DNA of 64,000 bases, taken from NCBI RefSeq assembly GCF_016908355.1, contig NZ_JAFBDT010000008.1:1-64000 (forward strand), read 5' to 3'. Below, in pieces: positions 17,109 to 25,315 of this stretch (its first letter is position 1; every line of letters starts with the position of its first letter). The position numbers and the translations under genes were made by a program. The stretch comes from Fusibacter tunisiensis (GTDB taxonomy: Bacteria; Bacillota; Clostridia; Peptostreptococcales; Acidaminobacteraceae). The notes below the pieces were generated by a model. That model saw only the letters and a list, made by a program, of their open reading frames with translations. It ran no database searches and was not told the origin of the DNA.

Positions 17109-17927
17109 ATGACAACTCAAGACCTAATGAAAATTGCACTTGATTTAGCAGGATTGGATACAATGCCAGAGGATACTGTCATCTATCAGGAAGGGTCAGA
17201 GATTCATAAAGTATTAATTGGAATTGATATGGAAACGCCAGAATTGTTATTGGCAAAGCAACTTGGATATGATCTAGTGGTGAGCCACCATCCTAAAGGC
17301 GATACAGCAACAACTGATTTTCATAAAGTAATGGCTGTTCAGATTGATCGTATGCTATCATTTGGCATTCCGGTGAATAAGGCGCAGAAAATGTTGCGCA
17401 AAAAACAGAAATCTGTAGAAATAGGCAGCCATGTTTCCAACTATGACCGTCATCCTTCAGCAGCTAGACTTATGAAGATGCCATATATGAACATTCATAT
17501 GCCAGCGGACTTAATTGGTGAACGGTTCGTTCAAAAATATTTGGATGAGAAATTTGAAGAATCGCCTAAGGCAACTTTACAAGATGTTATTGATGCCTTG
17601 AACACACTTGAAATATATAAAAATGCAAAGGCAAACCCAGTTATTAGATGCGGTGGAAAAGAAGATTATGCAGGAAAAATTGCGGTTCTGTATGCTGGGG
17701 GAACCAATGGTGGCGCTGATGTTTACAAGGCATATTTTGATGCAGGTGTAGGGACAATCGTTGCGATGCATGCACCTGAAGATGTGATATCCGCAGTTCG
17801 AGAGCAAAATATTGGCAATATTATTGTAGCTGGACATATGGCCAGTGATTCGATTGGACTTAATGCCATTATTGCAGCTTGGGAAGAACGTGGACTAAGT
17901 GTTGATAAAATGTCAGGGATTTTATAA
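17109..17927 (+). CDS. NIF3-like dinuclear metal protein (DUF34 family)
   Basis: A 272-residue member of the NIF3/YbgI family, which binds two metal ions and forms hexameric rings; its biochemical role is unsettled. The metal-binding 'VVSHHPKGD' near residue 60 and the C-terminal 'IVAGHMASDSIGLNAI' are visible. It starts 14 bases after nrdJ, behind AGGAGG, and probably shares its transcript; a terminator follows. The name 'GTP cyclohydrolase type 2 homologue' used in databases is not supported by function. A role in metal or cofactor handling next to a B12 enzyme is conceivable but not shown. Confidence 0.85.
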   Translation: MTTQDLMKIALDLAGLDTMPEDTVIYQEGSEIHKVLIGIDMETPELLLAKQLGYDLVVSHHPKGDTATTDFHKVMAVQIDRMLSFGIPVNKAQKMLRKKQKSVEIGSHVSNYDRHPSAARLMKMPYMNIHMPADLIGERFVQKYLDEKFEESPKATLQDVIDALNTLEIYKNAKANPVIRCGGKEDYAGKIAVLYAGGTNGGADVYKAYFDAGVGTIVAMHAPEDVISAVREQNIGNIIVAGHMASDSIGLNAIIAAWEERGLSVDKMSGIL

Positions 17928-17950
17928 TAAAAATATAGTTTTAAAAAAAT

Positions 17951-17994
17951 GCGTGCTCTTGGATACTTTCTGAGAGCACTTTTTTTATTTTTTT
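17951..17994 (+). terminator. Rho-independent terminator after the NIF3-like gene
   Basis: GTGCTCT (17953-17959) pairs with AGAGCAC (17973-17979), followed by a long T-rich run (TTTTTTTATTTTTTT). It closes the nrdJ transcript. Confidence 0.88.
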
Positions 17995-18085
17995 CGGAAT
18001 ACAGAAGGAGTTTTGCGAAATTTATAGAATATTACAAATAATGCAACAATTCATTCAAATCCAACTGAGAGGAGAACTTTTACGT

Positions 18086-20167
18086 ATGAAGAATTACACG
18101 GTTGACAAAATTAGAAACGTCGCATTTTTAGGTCACGGAGGAAGTGGAAAAACAACATTGGCTGAAGCATTGCTTTTTACTACAAAAGTTATTAGCCGAA
18201 TGGGAAAGGTCGAAGATGGAAATACCGTTTCGGATTATGATAAAGAAGAAATCAATAGAGGTTTTAGTATCAGCACAGCGGTGGTGCCAATTGAATGGCA
18301 AGACCATAAATATAACTTCTTAGACACACCAGGTTATTTTGACTTTGTTGGAGATGTATTTGGTGCTTTAAGGGTTGCAGGTGGCGCAGTAATTATGGTA
18401 GATGCATCATCAGGGATAGAAGTTGGTACTGAAAAGGCATGGAATTTTACTGAAAAACGGAATATGCCTAAAATCATTTTTTTAAATAAGATGGACAAGG
18501 ATAATGTAAATTATGTAAAAGTTATAAAAGAGTTAAAAGATACTTTTGGGAAAAAAATTGCGCCATTTTGTATTCCAATGGGAGAAGGCCCTGAATTTAG
18601 AGGTTTTGTCAATGTTGTTGATATGATTGGACGTGAGTTTAATGGAAAGCAATGTGTTGATGCGGCTATTCCAAAAGACATGGAACCGAGAATCAAACCT
18701 ATTAGGGACATGCTTATTGAAGCGGTTGCTGAAAGTGATGAAGAACTCATGATGAAATATTTTGAAGGGGAAGAATTTTCGATAGAGGAGATTCATGAAG
18801 GCCTTCGAAAAGGTGTTATCTCGGGTGATATTGTTCCAGTTGTTGTAGGGGCTGCAGAAAAACGAATTGGAATCCATACGTTAATGGACATGATCTTTGA
18901 TTATTTTCCAACACCAAAGGAATTGAGTGATGGTGTTTACCAGGGCGCGCATCCTGAAACGGGAGAAACTGAACTAAGGAAAGTCGAGACTTCAGAACCG
19001 TTTTCAGCATTTGTATTTAAAACGATTGTAGATGCTTTTGTGGGCAAGATATCTCTTTTCAAAGTGTACTCGGGTGAAGCTAAAAAAGACATGGAAATTT
19101 TAAATGCCAATAAGGATGAAAAAGAAAAATTTGGGAATTTATTCTTGATGCGTGGTAAAGAACAGCTGGAAGTGGATTCTGTAATTGCTGGGGATATTGG
19201 TGCAACTGCAAAATTACAACATACTGAAACAGGTGACACACTTTGCGATCGAGATCATCCGATTCAATACAACAGCATGAACCTCCCAAAACCCGCACTT
19301 TTCCAAGCAATTGAACCTAAGTCAAAAGGGGATGAAGAAAAAATTGTGTCTTCATTGCACAGACTGACTGAAGAAGACCCATCATTTATTATTGAGCGTA
19401 ATAAGGAAACCAAACAGACGCTACTAGGTGGTCAGGGGACAATGCAGATTCAGGTTATTACAAGTAAATTGAAAAATTTATTTGGTGTTGAAGTAACGCT
19501 TGAAGGCCCAAAAGTAGCTTATCGTGAAACCATTAAAAGTGTGGCGACGGTTCAAGGAAAGCATAAAAAACAATCTGGTGGTGCTGGACAGTATGGAGAT
19601 GTTCACATTAAGTTTGAACCTTCCAATGAGATTTTTATATTTGAAGAAAAAATATTTGGAGGCTCAGTTCCAAGACAGTATATTCCGGCGGTTGAAAAGG
19701 GATTGTTAGAGTCTTGTGAAAAAGGTGTTTTAGCAGGATGTCCTGTTGTAAATATCAAAGCGACCCTGCTTGATGGGTCATACCATGCTGTGGACTCTTC
19801 GGAAATGGCATTTAAAATGGCTGCTCACATTGCCTTTAAAAAAGGTATGGAGCAGGCAAAACCAGTTCTTTTGGAGCCAATAGCCCATGTTGAAATTTAT
19901 ATTCCAGATGAGTATATGGGTGACATTATGGGAGATATGAACCGTAGACGTGGTCGAATATTAGGTATGGAGCCAGATGAAGTCGGTTATCAGAAAGTTA
20001 TCGCTGAAGCGCCGCAGTCAGAAATGTTTGAATATGCTACGGACTTGAGATCCATGACACAGGCGCGCGGTTGGTTTAGTATGCGTGTTGAACGGTATGA
20101 AGAAGTTCCAATGCAAATAGCCGTTAAAATTATTGAACAAATAAAAGCGGATAATGAATCTAAATAA
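18086..20167 (+). CDS. Elongation factor G-like translational GTPase (EF-G paralogue)
   Basis: A 693-residue five-domain GTPase related to EF-G but distinct from the fusA product at 46236. The P-loop reads 'GHGGSGKTTLAEALLF' instead of the 'HIDAGKTTT' of true EF-G, and switch II is 'DTPGYFDFVG'. Domain IV has 'KQSGGAGQYGDVHIKFEP'. This divergent group (often called EF-G2 or FusA2-like) occurs in many Clostridia; its role in translocation, recycling or stress is not settled. ATG 18086 lies behind AGAGGAGA; an upstream in-frame ATG at 18041 lacks a site. It is a single-gene unit between terminators. Confidence 0.88.
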   Translation: MKNYTVDKIRNVAFLGHGGSGKTTLAEALLFTTKVISRMGKVEDGNTVSDYDKEEINRGFSISTAVVPIEWQDHKYNFLDTPGYFDFVGDVFGALRVAGGAVIMVDASSGIEVGTEKAWNFTEKRNMPKIIFLNKMDKDNVNYVKVIKELKDTFGKKIAPFCIPMGEGPEFRGFVNVVDMIGREFNGKQCVDAAIPKDMEPRIKPIRDMLIEAVAESDEELMMKYFEGEEFSIEEIHEGLRKGVISGDIVPVVVGAAEKRIGIHTLMDMIFDYFPTPKELSDGVYQGAHPETGETELRKVETSEPFSAFVFKTIVDAFVGKISLFKVYSGEAKKDMEILNANKDEKEKFGNLFLMRGKEQLEVDSVIAGDIGATAKLQHTETGDTLCDRDHPIQYNSMNLPKPALFQAIEPKSKGDEEKIVSSLHRLTEEDPSFIIERNKETKQTLLGGQGTMQIQVITSKLKNLFGVEVTLEGPKVAYRETIKSVATVQGKHKKQSGGAGQYGDVHIKFEPSNEIFIFEEKIFGGSVPRQYIPAVEKGLLESCEKGVLAGCPVVNIKATLLDGSYHAVDSSEMAFKMAAHIAFKKGMEQAKPVLLEPIAHVEIYIPDEYMGDIMGDMNRRRGRILGMEPDEVGYQKVIAEAPQSEMFEYATDLRSMTQARGWFSMRVERYEEVPMQIAVKIIEQIKADNESK

Positions 20168-20178
20168 ATGGGACTAAA

Positions 20179-20212
20179 ATAAGAGGACGCTGGGGGGCGT
20201 CCTCTTATCTGT
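20179..20212 (+). terminator. Hairpin terminator after the EF-G paralogue
   Basis: A perfect 12-base stem, ATAAGAGGACGC / GCGTCCTCTTAT (20179-20208), encloses the loop TGGGGG. The T-run after it is weak, so it may also work as an RNA-stabilising 3' end. Confidence 0.7.
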
Positions 20213-20240
20213 GCATAGAAAAGTATATTTGTGCTTTCCT

Positions 20241-20285
20241 TTGTAAAGGGTTATTGATAAACTATAAAGTAGTGAATAGGAGGTG
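20241..20285 (+). promoter_or_regulatory. Probable clpC promoter and ribosome binding site
   Basis: TTGTAA (20241-20246), a 16-base spacer and TATAAA (20263-20268) form a weak promoter. AGGAGGTG (20278-20285) decides the start of clpC at 20290. I see no CtsR heptad repeat and no CIRCE element here. Confidence 0.45.
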
Positions 20286-20289
20286 CAAA

Positions 20290-22719
20290 ATGCTCAATTA
20301 TAATTTTGATGAAAAGTCCAATGATGTAATCAATAATGCCTTTGCCAGTGCCCGGGATTTAGGGCACGCTTTTGTAGGAACAGAGCATCTTGTACTTGGC
20401 CTATCGATGATTAGTGGTGTAAAGCTGTCTGAAGTCCTTGATGATTATGGGGTTACAACAGAGCGCTTGAATGAGGAAATTATCAAATTAATTGGTAGAG
20501 GGAAGGGTGGCAACAGTATTGAAGATTATACTCGGCACGCTAAAGATGTTTTGAGGCGGAGCTATGGCTACGCGTTAAAGACGAACAATGCTGAAATTAT
20601 GCCAGAGCACATTTTTTTATCTATTATGCATGAAAACCAGTGCATGGGGTATCGTATATTGAAAAATTCGGGACTTGATTTTTCTAAAATTTTATTAGAA
20701 CCTACGCCAAAGATTGGAAAAATAATAAAAGAAAATCAAAGTGGTGCATTTGAAATAAAGACAATGGACTTACTTGAGTCTTATGAAGAAAAAGACGCGT
20801 TACAAATGGGTGTAGATCTCACTGAAATGGCGAAAGATGTTCCTTTTGAAGATGTTTTTGGTCGAGATGGTATTATTGATCGTATGATTCAAGTTCTTTC
20901 ACGCAAAACGAAAAACAATATCTGCTTGGTAGGCGATCCAGGGGTAGGGAAAACTGCTATTGTGCATGGGTTGGCAAACCGTTTGGCTTCAAGAAATTTA
21001 TCTGAAGAATTGAAGGGGAAGCGTTTAATTGAAGTGAACATTGCTTCTCTTGTGTCTGGGACTTCATATCGCGGACAATTTGAGGAACGCATGCAAAAAT
21101 GGATGGAACAACTTTTGAGAGATGACGACGTGATTGTTTTTTTTGATGAATTTCATAACTTAATTGGGACCGGTGCAACTGGTGAAAAATCTCTCGATGC
21201 AGTTGGTCTTATGAAACCTCATCTTGCAACGGGTAAAATTCAACTCATTGGTGCAACAACTTATGAAGAATTTCATAAGTACATTGAACCAGATCAGGCT
21301 TTAGTTAGACGATTAACCCTTGTAGATGTTGATGAACCAAGTGACACTGAAGCTTTGGATATTATGAGGCATATTAAGGTGAACTATGAGCAGCATCACA
21401 ATGTTATTATTTCAGAGGAAGCAATTGAAAGTGCGGTGTACCTATCCAAGCGATATATTATAGGGAGACGTTTGCCGGACAAGGCGATTGATTTAATAGA
21501 TGAAGCTTGCTCTCGAAAACGATTTGAGAATCTAAAAAATCTTGAACTTATAGATGAATTAAAATACCGTTTAAATCGGTTGAGGCAAGAAAAAGAAGAC
21601 AGTTTATTGGAAATGGACCTGGTACGCGCTTCGAAAATTCAAGATGAAGAAAAGAAAATATTGTCAAGTATTGAAAAAGATGAAGCGATTAAGACGCTAA
21701 TGGCCACCCAAAAATTAGTTGTTACAAAATCTGATGTTGAGCATGTCGTTTCAGAGTGGACGGGTGTTCCGATTCACAAAATGTCCGCTTTTGATGTTGA
21801 ACGGTTAAGACAATTGCCAGAACACTTAGGTGCGCGTATCTTAGGTCAAAATCATGCAGTTGAGTCGGTTTCACGCGCTCTAAAACGCATGAGAATTGGA
21901 ATTCAAACCCCAAATCGACCGACGGGCGTGTTTATGTTTGTAGGGCCAACAGGGGTTGGCAAAACTGAACTTGCAAAAACAATTGCAGAAATTTATTATG
22001 GCGATGAAAGACAGTTGATCCAAGTGGACATGTCAGAGTATATGGAAAAGCATTCGGTATCAAAATTAATAGGGTCACCTCCAGGCTATGAAGGGAATCG
22101 AGAAGGTGGACATTTAACAAATGCAGTAAAGAAGAACCCGTATTCAGTGGTTTTGTTTGATGAAGTGGAGAAGGCGCATCCGGAAGTTTTGGATGTCCTA
22201 TTGCAACTCATGGATGAAGGCAAGTTAAAAGATGGGAAAGGATTTTCAATTGATTTTAGAAATACATTGATTGTATTGACTTCAAATATTGGGTCTGAAT
22301 TCAAGGCGAGTCGAAAAATGGGTTTTTCAACAGCCAATTCAGATATACTAGCAGAAGAATATGTTCGGGATGCTTGTAAGGCATATTTTAGGCCAGAATT
22401 TTTGAACCGAATTGATGAAGTGGTTGTTTTCAATCCACTGGATTTAGAGTCAGCAGCTTTGATTGTCAGACAGTATGTGGATGCATTTTCAAGACAAATG
22501 GCAATACGACAGATTGTTGTAAATGTTTCTGATACCGTATGTACTTATATTGCTGAACGGTATTATACGCAAGCATATGGCGCAAGACCCTTAAGTCGAG
22601 CTGTAGATCGAGAAATTAAGGATGTGGTTTCAGACATTCTTTTAGATACGGAATTTGCTAAAAATGAAATTTCATTTAATTATAATCAAGAGGATGGATG
22701 TGTGTATGTCGAAGACTAA
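20290..22719 (+). CDS. clpC: ATP-dependent Clp protease ATPase subunit ClpC
   Basis: An 809-residue AAA+ unfoldase that feeds proteins to ClpP. It has a double Clp N-domain (1-145, 'AFVGTEHLVLGL', 'IMPEHIFLSIM'), a first ATPase module ('GDPGVGKTAIVHG', about 225), a coiled-coil middle domain (about 400-470) typical of ClpC, and a second module ('GPTGVGKTELAKT', about 555). The ATG at 20290 follows AGGAGGTG; the in-frame codon at 20254 lacks one. The usual upstream partners ctsR, mcsA and mcsB are absent: the gene stands alone after the EF-G paralogue. It overlaps radA by 14 bases, a pairing widely kept in Bacillota. Confidence 0.92.
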   Translation: MLNYNFDEKSNDVINNAFASARDLGHAFVGTEHLVLGLSMISGVKLSEVLDDYGVTTERLNEEIIKLIGRGKGGNSIEDYTRHAKDVLRRSYGYALKTNNAEIMPEHIFLSIMHENQCMGYRILKNSGLDFSKILLEPTPKIGKIIKENQSGAFEIKTMDLLESYEEKDALQMGVDLTEMAKDVPFEDVFGRDGIIDRMIQVLSRKTKNNICLVGDPGVGKTAIVHGLANRLASRNLSEELKGKRLIEVNIASLVSGTSYRGQFEERMQKWMEQLLRDDDVIVFFDEFHNLIGTGATGEKSLDAVGLMKPHLATGKIQLIGATTYEEFHKYIEPDQALVRRLTLVDVDEPSDTEALDIMRHIKVNYEQHHNVIISEEAIESAVYLSKRYIIGRRLPDKAIDLIDEACSRKRFENLKNLELIDELKYRLNRLRQEKEDSLLEMDLVRASKIQDEEKKILSSIEKDEAIKTLMATQKLVVTKSDVEHVVSEWTGVPIHKMSAFDVERLRQLPEHLGARILGQNHAVESVSRALKRMRIGIQTPNRPTGVFMFVGPTGVGKTELAKTIAEIYYGDERQLIQVDMSEYMEKHSVSKLIGSPPGYEGNREGGHLTNAVKKNPYSVVLFDEVEKAHPEVLDVLLQLMDEGKLKDGKGFSIDFRNTLIVLTSNIGSEFKASRKMGFSTANSDILAEEYVRDACKAYFRPEFLNRIDEVVVFNPLDLESAALIVRQYVDAFSRQMAIRQIVVNVSDTVCTYIAERYYTQAYGARPLSRAVDREIKDVVSDILLDTEFAKNEISFNYNQEDGCVYVED

Positions 22720-24064
22720 AATGAAATACGTTTGTCAAAATTGTGGTTATGAGTCACCAAAATGGCTTGGAAAATGTTTGGATTGTGGTGCCTGGAATAG
22801 TTTTGTAGAAGAAATAACTGCGACAGCTCAAAAACCAGGTACGCTGGACATCTCGAGTCAGAGTACACCTCAAAAACTTAAAGATATTTTATTTGATGTG
22901 GAAGAGAGATATTCTACAGGAATGGGAGAACTTGATATCGTGCTAGGAGGGGGTGTTGTTAGAGGCTCTTTAATCTTAGTTGGCGGTGATCCTGGGATTG
23001 GCAAATCTACATTACTTCTTCAAGTTGCAGATAATCTTGGCAATCAAAATAGAAAAGTACTTTATGTATCTGGTGAGGAGTCTATAAAGCAAACGAAGTT
23101 GAGGGCGTCTAGGTTATCTGCTGATTCAGATATGCTTTTTATTGTGGCTGAAAACAATTTAGAGCGCATTAAACATCATGTAGACGCTTTGAAACCAGAT
23201 GTTTTGGTTGTGGACTCTATTCAAACAGTCTATGGTTCTGAAGTGACTTCGGCGCCGGGAAGCGTCAGTCAGGTAAGGGAAGCAACCAATCAATTTATGA
23301 ATCTTTCTAAAAAAAATGGTATAAGTACATTTTTGGTTGGACATGTGACCAAGTCGGGAAGTATTGCAGGCCCAAAGGTGTTAGAACATATGGTTGACAC
23401 AGTACTCTATTTTGAAGGAGAGGGTCATAATCTTTTTAGAATATTACGGGCAGTAAAAAATCGATTTGGTTCTACAAATGAGATTGGCATCTTTGAAATG
23501 ACAGGTCAAGGGCTAAAAGAGGTAGATAATCCCTCTAAAATATTCTTGTCTGGAAGTTCAAATCGTGAAGCAGGTTCAGTTGTGATTCCCACTATTGAAG
23601 GTACTCGAACTGTTTTAGTAGAAATGCAATGCTTGGTATCTCAAACAAATTTCAATATGCCTAGACGGATGGCAGTAGGCATTGACTATAATAAACTTGT
23701 GCTTTTGATAGCTGTTTTGGAGAAGAAGGTTGGTATGGTGCTCTACAACCAAGATGTATATATAAATGTTGTTGGCGGTATGAACATCGATGAGCCAGCT
23801 GCCGATTTGGCAATTGTAACGGCCATTGCTTCTAGCTTTAAAGAACGACGTTTTCCTGAGGATATGGTGGTTCTGGGTGAAGTTGGATTGACAGGTGAAA
23901 TAAGAGCTGTGAATCAAGTTCAGCAAAGAATTAATGAGGCGGCCAAGATGGGATTTAAAAAAGCCCTGATTCCAAGTGCAAATCTAGAAGGCTTAAATCG
24001 TCCAAAAGAGATGCACGTTGTGGGCATGAAACATGTTGAAGAGGTGTTTAATTACTTTTTCTAA
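22706..24064 (+). CDS. radA: DNA repair protein RadA (Sms)
   Basis: A 452-residue RecA-like helicase that extends recombination intermediates in DNA repair. An N-terminal zinc finger ('CQNCGYESPKWLGKCLDC') is followed by the RecA-type ATPase core with Walker A 'GGDPGIGKST', the RadA signature 'KNRFGS' near 255, and a Lon-protease-like C-terminal domain lacking proteolytic function ('NVVGGMNIDEPAADLAIV'). ATG 22706 is chosen for the AAGAGGA upstream and because the zinc finger starts directly after it; the open frame reaches back to 22655 inside clpC. A strong bidirectional hairpin follows. In Bacillus the next gene would be disA, which is not here. Confidence 0.95.
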   Translation: MSKTKMKYVCQNCGYESPKWLGKCLDCGAWNSFVEEITATAQKPGTLDISSQSTPQKLKDILFDVEERYSTGMGELDIVLGGGVVRGSLILVGGDPGIGKSTLLLQVADNLGNQNRKVLYVSGEESIKQTKLRASRLSADSDMLFIVAENNLERIKHHVDALKPDVLVVDSIQTVYGSEVTSAPGSVSQVREATNQFMNLSKKNGISTFLVGHVTKSGSIAGPKVLEHMVDTVLYFEGEGHNLFRILRAVKNRFGSTNEIGIFEMTGQGLKEVDNPSKIFLSGSSNREAGSVVIPTIEGTRTVLVEMQCLVSQTNFNMPRRMAVGIDYNKLVLLIAVLEKKVGMVLYNQDVYINVVGGMNIDEPAADLAIVTAIASSFKERRFPEDMVVLGEVGLTGEIRAVNQVQQRINEAAKMGFKKALIPSANLEGLNRPKEMHVVGMKHVEEVFNYFF

Positions 24065-24066
24065 AA

Positions 24067-24104
24067 AAACCAATGTTTTGAGATGTCCTTCAAAACATTG
24101 GTTT
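24067..24104. terminator. Bidirectional terminator between radA and the minus-strand gene
   Basis: A 15-base perfect stem AAACCAATGTTTTGA / TCAAAACATTGGTTT (24067-24081, 24090-24104) with an 8-base loop separates two convergent genes. The stem is flanked by A-rich sequence on the radA side, so it can stop transcription from both directions. Confidence 0.8.
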
Positions 24105-24113
24105 AAATTTGGT

Positions 24114-24509
24114 CTAATATAGGCTGAATCGGCCAAGTGTACTGATTTTTTTGTATTCTTTCAAAACAATATCATACATATTAAGGTCTAACAAATTACA
24201 TAAGGCGGCCACGTAAAACTCCAATCTGCCAAGTTCTTCTTCAATTTTATCTCGGCAAATAGGACAAGGCTCGCCAATAAGGTGCTCAGATTTGAAATCT
24301 TTTAGTTCCTCGTAAGACAAATCTTCAGGGAGATCTACTTTAGAAACGTCAATTTTTACACACCCGCAATTGGTAATGGTCTTGATTACTGCTCTGTTGG
24401 ATTTTGATGCAGCTTCGTTGAGTTTGCTCACGATATCAAGTAGGTTGGCATGTCTTATAAGGACTTCATCTACTTTGTTTTGAAATTCGTCATAAATTAA
24501 ATCTTTCAT
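24114..24509 (-). CDS. Conserved hypothetical protein with Cys motifs
   Basis: A 131-residue soluble protein, convergent to radA. The N-terminal half is helical and charged, followed by 'TNCGCVKI', an acidic linker, 'CPICRDKIEEELGRLEFY' and a helical C-terminus. I recall similar proteins (annotated DUF1573-type in clostridial genomes) near radA, but cannot confirm it here. The C-terminal 'EEELGRLEFYVAALCN' weakly resembles the acidic helix of MazG-like pyrophosphatases; that is speculation. The cysteines could bind a metal or form disulfides. The ATG at 24509 has a ribosome binding site (AGGAGG) a short distance upstream on the minus strand. Function unknown. Confidence 0.75.
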   Translation of the reverse strand: MKDLIYDEFQNKVDEVLIRHANLLDIVSKLNEAASKSNRAVIKTITNCGCVKIDVSKVDLPEDLSYEELKDFKSEHLIGEPCPICRDKIEEELGRLEFYVAALCNLLDLNMYDIVLKEYKKISTLGRFSLY

Positions 24510-24631
24510 AGTATTTCATTCCTCCTATAGTAAGACTTTAAGTCGTGTAGGTTATTGGATGATTTCATTTTATCACAAATAAAAATAAACAAAAAGTAAT
24601 AAAGATAAATAAAATAGGCATTTAAAAAGGG

Positions 24632-24698
24632 TTGACAATACTATTACCGAATAGTAAAATATAAGTTTGTTGTTTTTTGGTCAAAAATAGTGTATAAT
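24632..24698 (+). promoter_or_regulatory. Two promoters and an inverted repeat before the CarD-like gene
   Basis: The first promoter is TTGACA (24632-24637), a 17-base spacer and TAAAAT (24655-24660). Its spacer holds the inverted repeat ACTATT-ACCG-AATAGT (24640-24655), a candidate operator. A second promoter is TTGTTT (24670-24675), 17 bases and TATAAT (24693-24698). The stretch 24510-24630 is A/T-rich and contains nothing else that I can support. Confidence 0.65.
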
Positions 24699-24728
24699 TA
24701 AAGAAAAACAAGATGCATGGAGGGATTT

Positions 24729-25211
24729 ATGTTTAAAATCGGAGATAAAGTTGTGTACCCTATGCATGGAGCGGGTGTAATTGAAGCTATTGAAAAAAAG
24801 GAAATCTTGGGGGATGAACGAGATTTTTATGTGCTGAAATTACCAATCAAAAATATGAAAGTTATGTTGCCAATTGAAAACGCTGAAAACTTGGGTGTCC
24901 GTAATATTGTGGACAGCACGGTTCTTTCGCAAGTTATGACTGTACTTGCAGAAGACAAGGGCTCTATGCCAGACAATTGGAACAGAAGGTACCGTTCAAA
25001 TCTTGAAAAGGTGAAGACTGGTGATATTTTTGAAGTGGCAAAAGTTGTTCGCAATCTAGAAATTTTAGATCGTGAAAAAGGACTTTCCACTGGAGAACGC
25101 AAAATGCTTAGTAATTCTAAACAAATCTTGGTGAGTGAGCTGATTTTAGCGAGAGACATTCAAGAAGATGAAGCTGTTTCGCTTGTTAACACAACTATTG
25201 GAAGTCATTAA
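24729..25211 (+). CDS. CarD/CdnL-family RNA polymerase-binding regulator
   Basis: A 160-residue member of the CarD_CdnL_TRCF family. The N-terminal Tudor-like domain that contacts the beta subunit of RNA polymerase begins with 'FKIGDKVVYPMHGAGVI', as in CdnL; the C-terminal part is helical ('EKGLSTGERKMLSNSKQIL'), the DNA-contacting half in the family. Such proteins stabilise open complexes at housekeeping and rRNA promoters. ATG 24729 is chosen for GGAGGG just upstream rather than the ATG at 24717, which overlaps it. It has its own promoters and terminator, although it sits in the radA-to-yacL interval where disA lies in Bacillus. Confidence 0.9.
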   Translation: MFKIGDKVVYPMHGAGVIEAIEKKEILGDERDFYVLKLPIKNMKVMLPIENAENLGVRNIVDSTVLSQVMTVLAEDKGSMPDNWNRRYRSNLEKVKTGDIFEVAKVVRNLEILDREKGLSTGERKMLSNSKQILVSELILARDIQEDEAVSLVNTTIGSH

Positions 25212-25223
25212 TTTTTTTAGGGT

Positions 25224-25254
25224 AAGCCCGAACTTTACAGTTCGGGTTTTTTGT
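25224..25254 (+). terminator. Terminator of the CarD-like gene
   Basis: CCCGAACT (25227-25234) pairs with AGTTCGGG (25239-25246) around TTAC, followed by TTTTTT. A classical intrinsic terminator. Confidence 0.92.
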
Positions 25255-25315
25255 TTGTTTGTTTTTCCATGTGTCTATGTTAAAATAAGGATATAACTTT
25301 GAAAGGAGGGTATTC

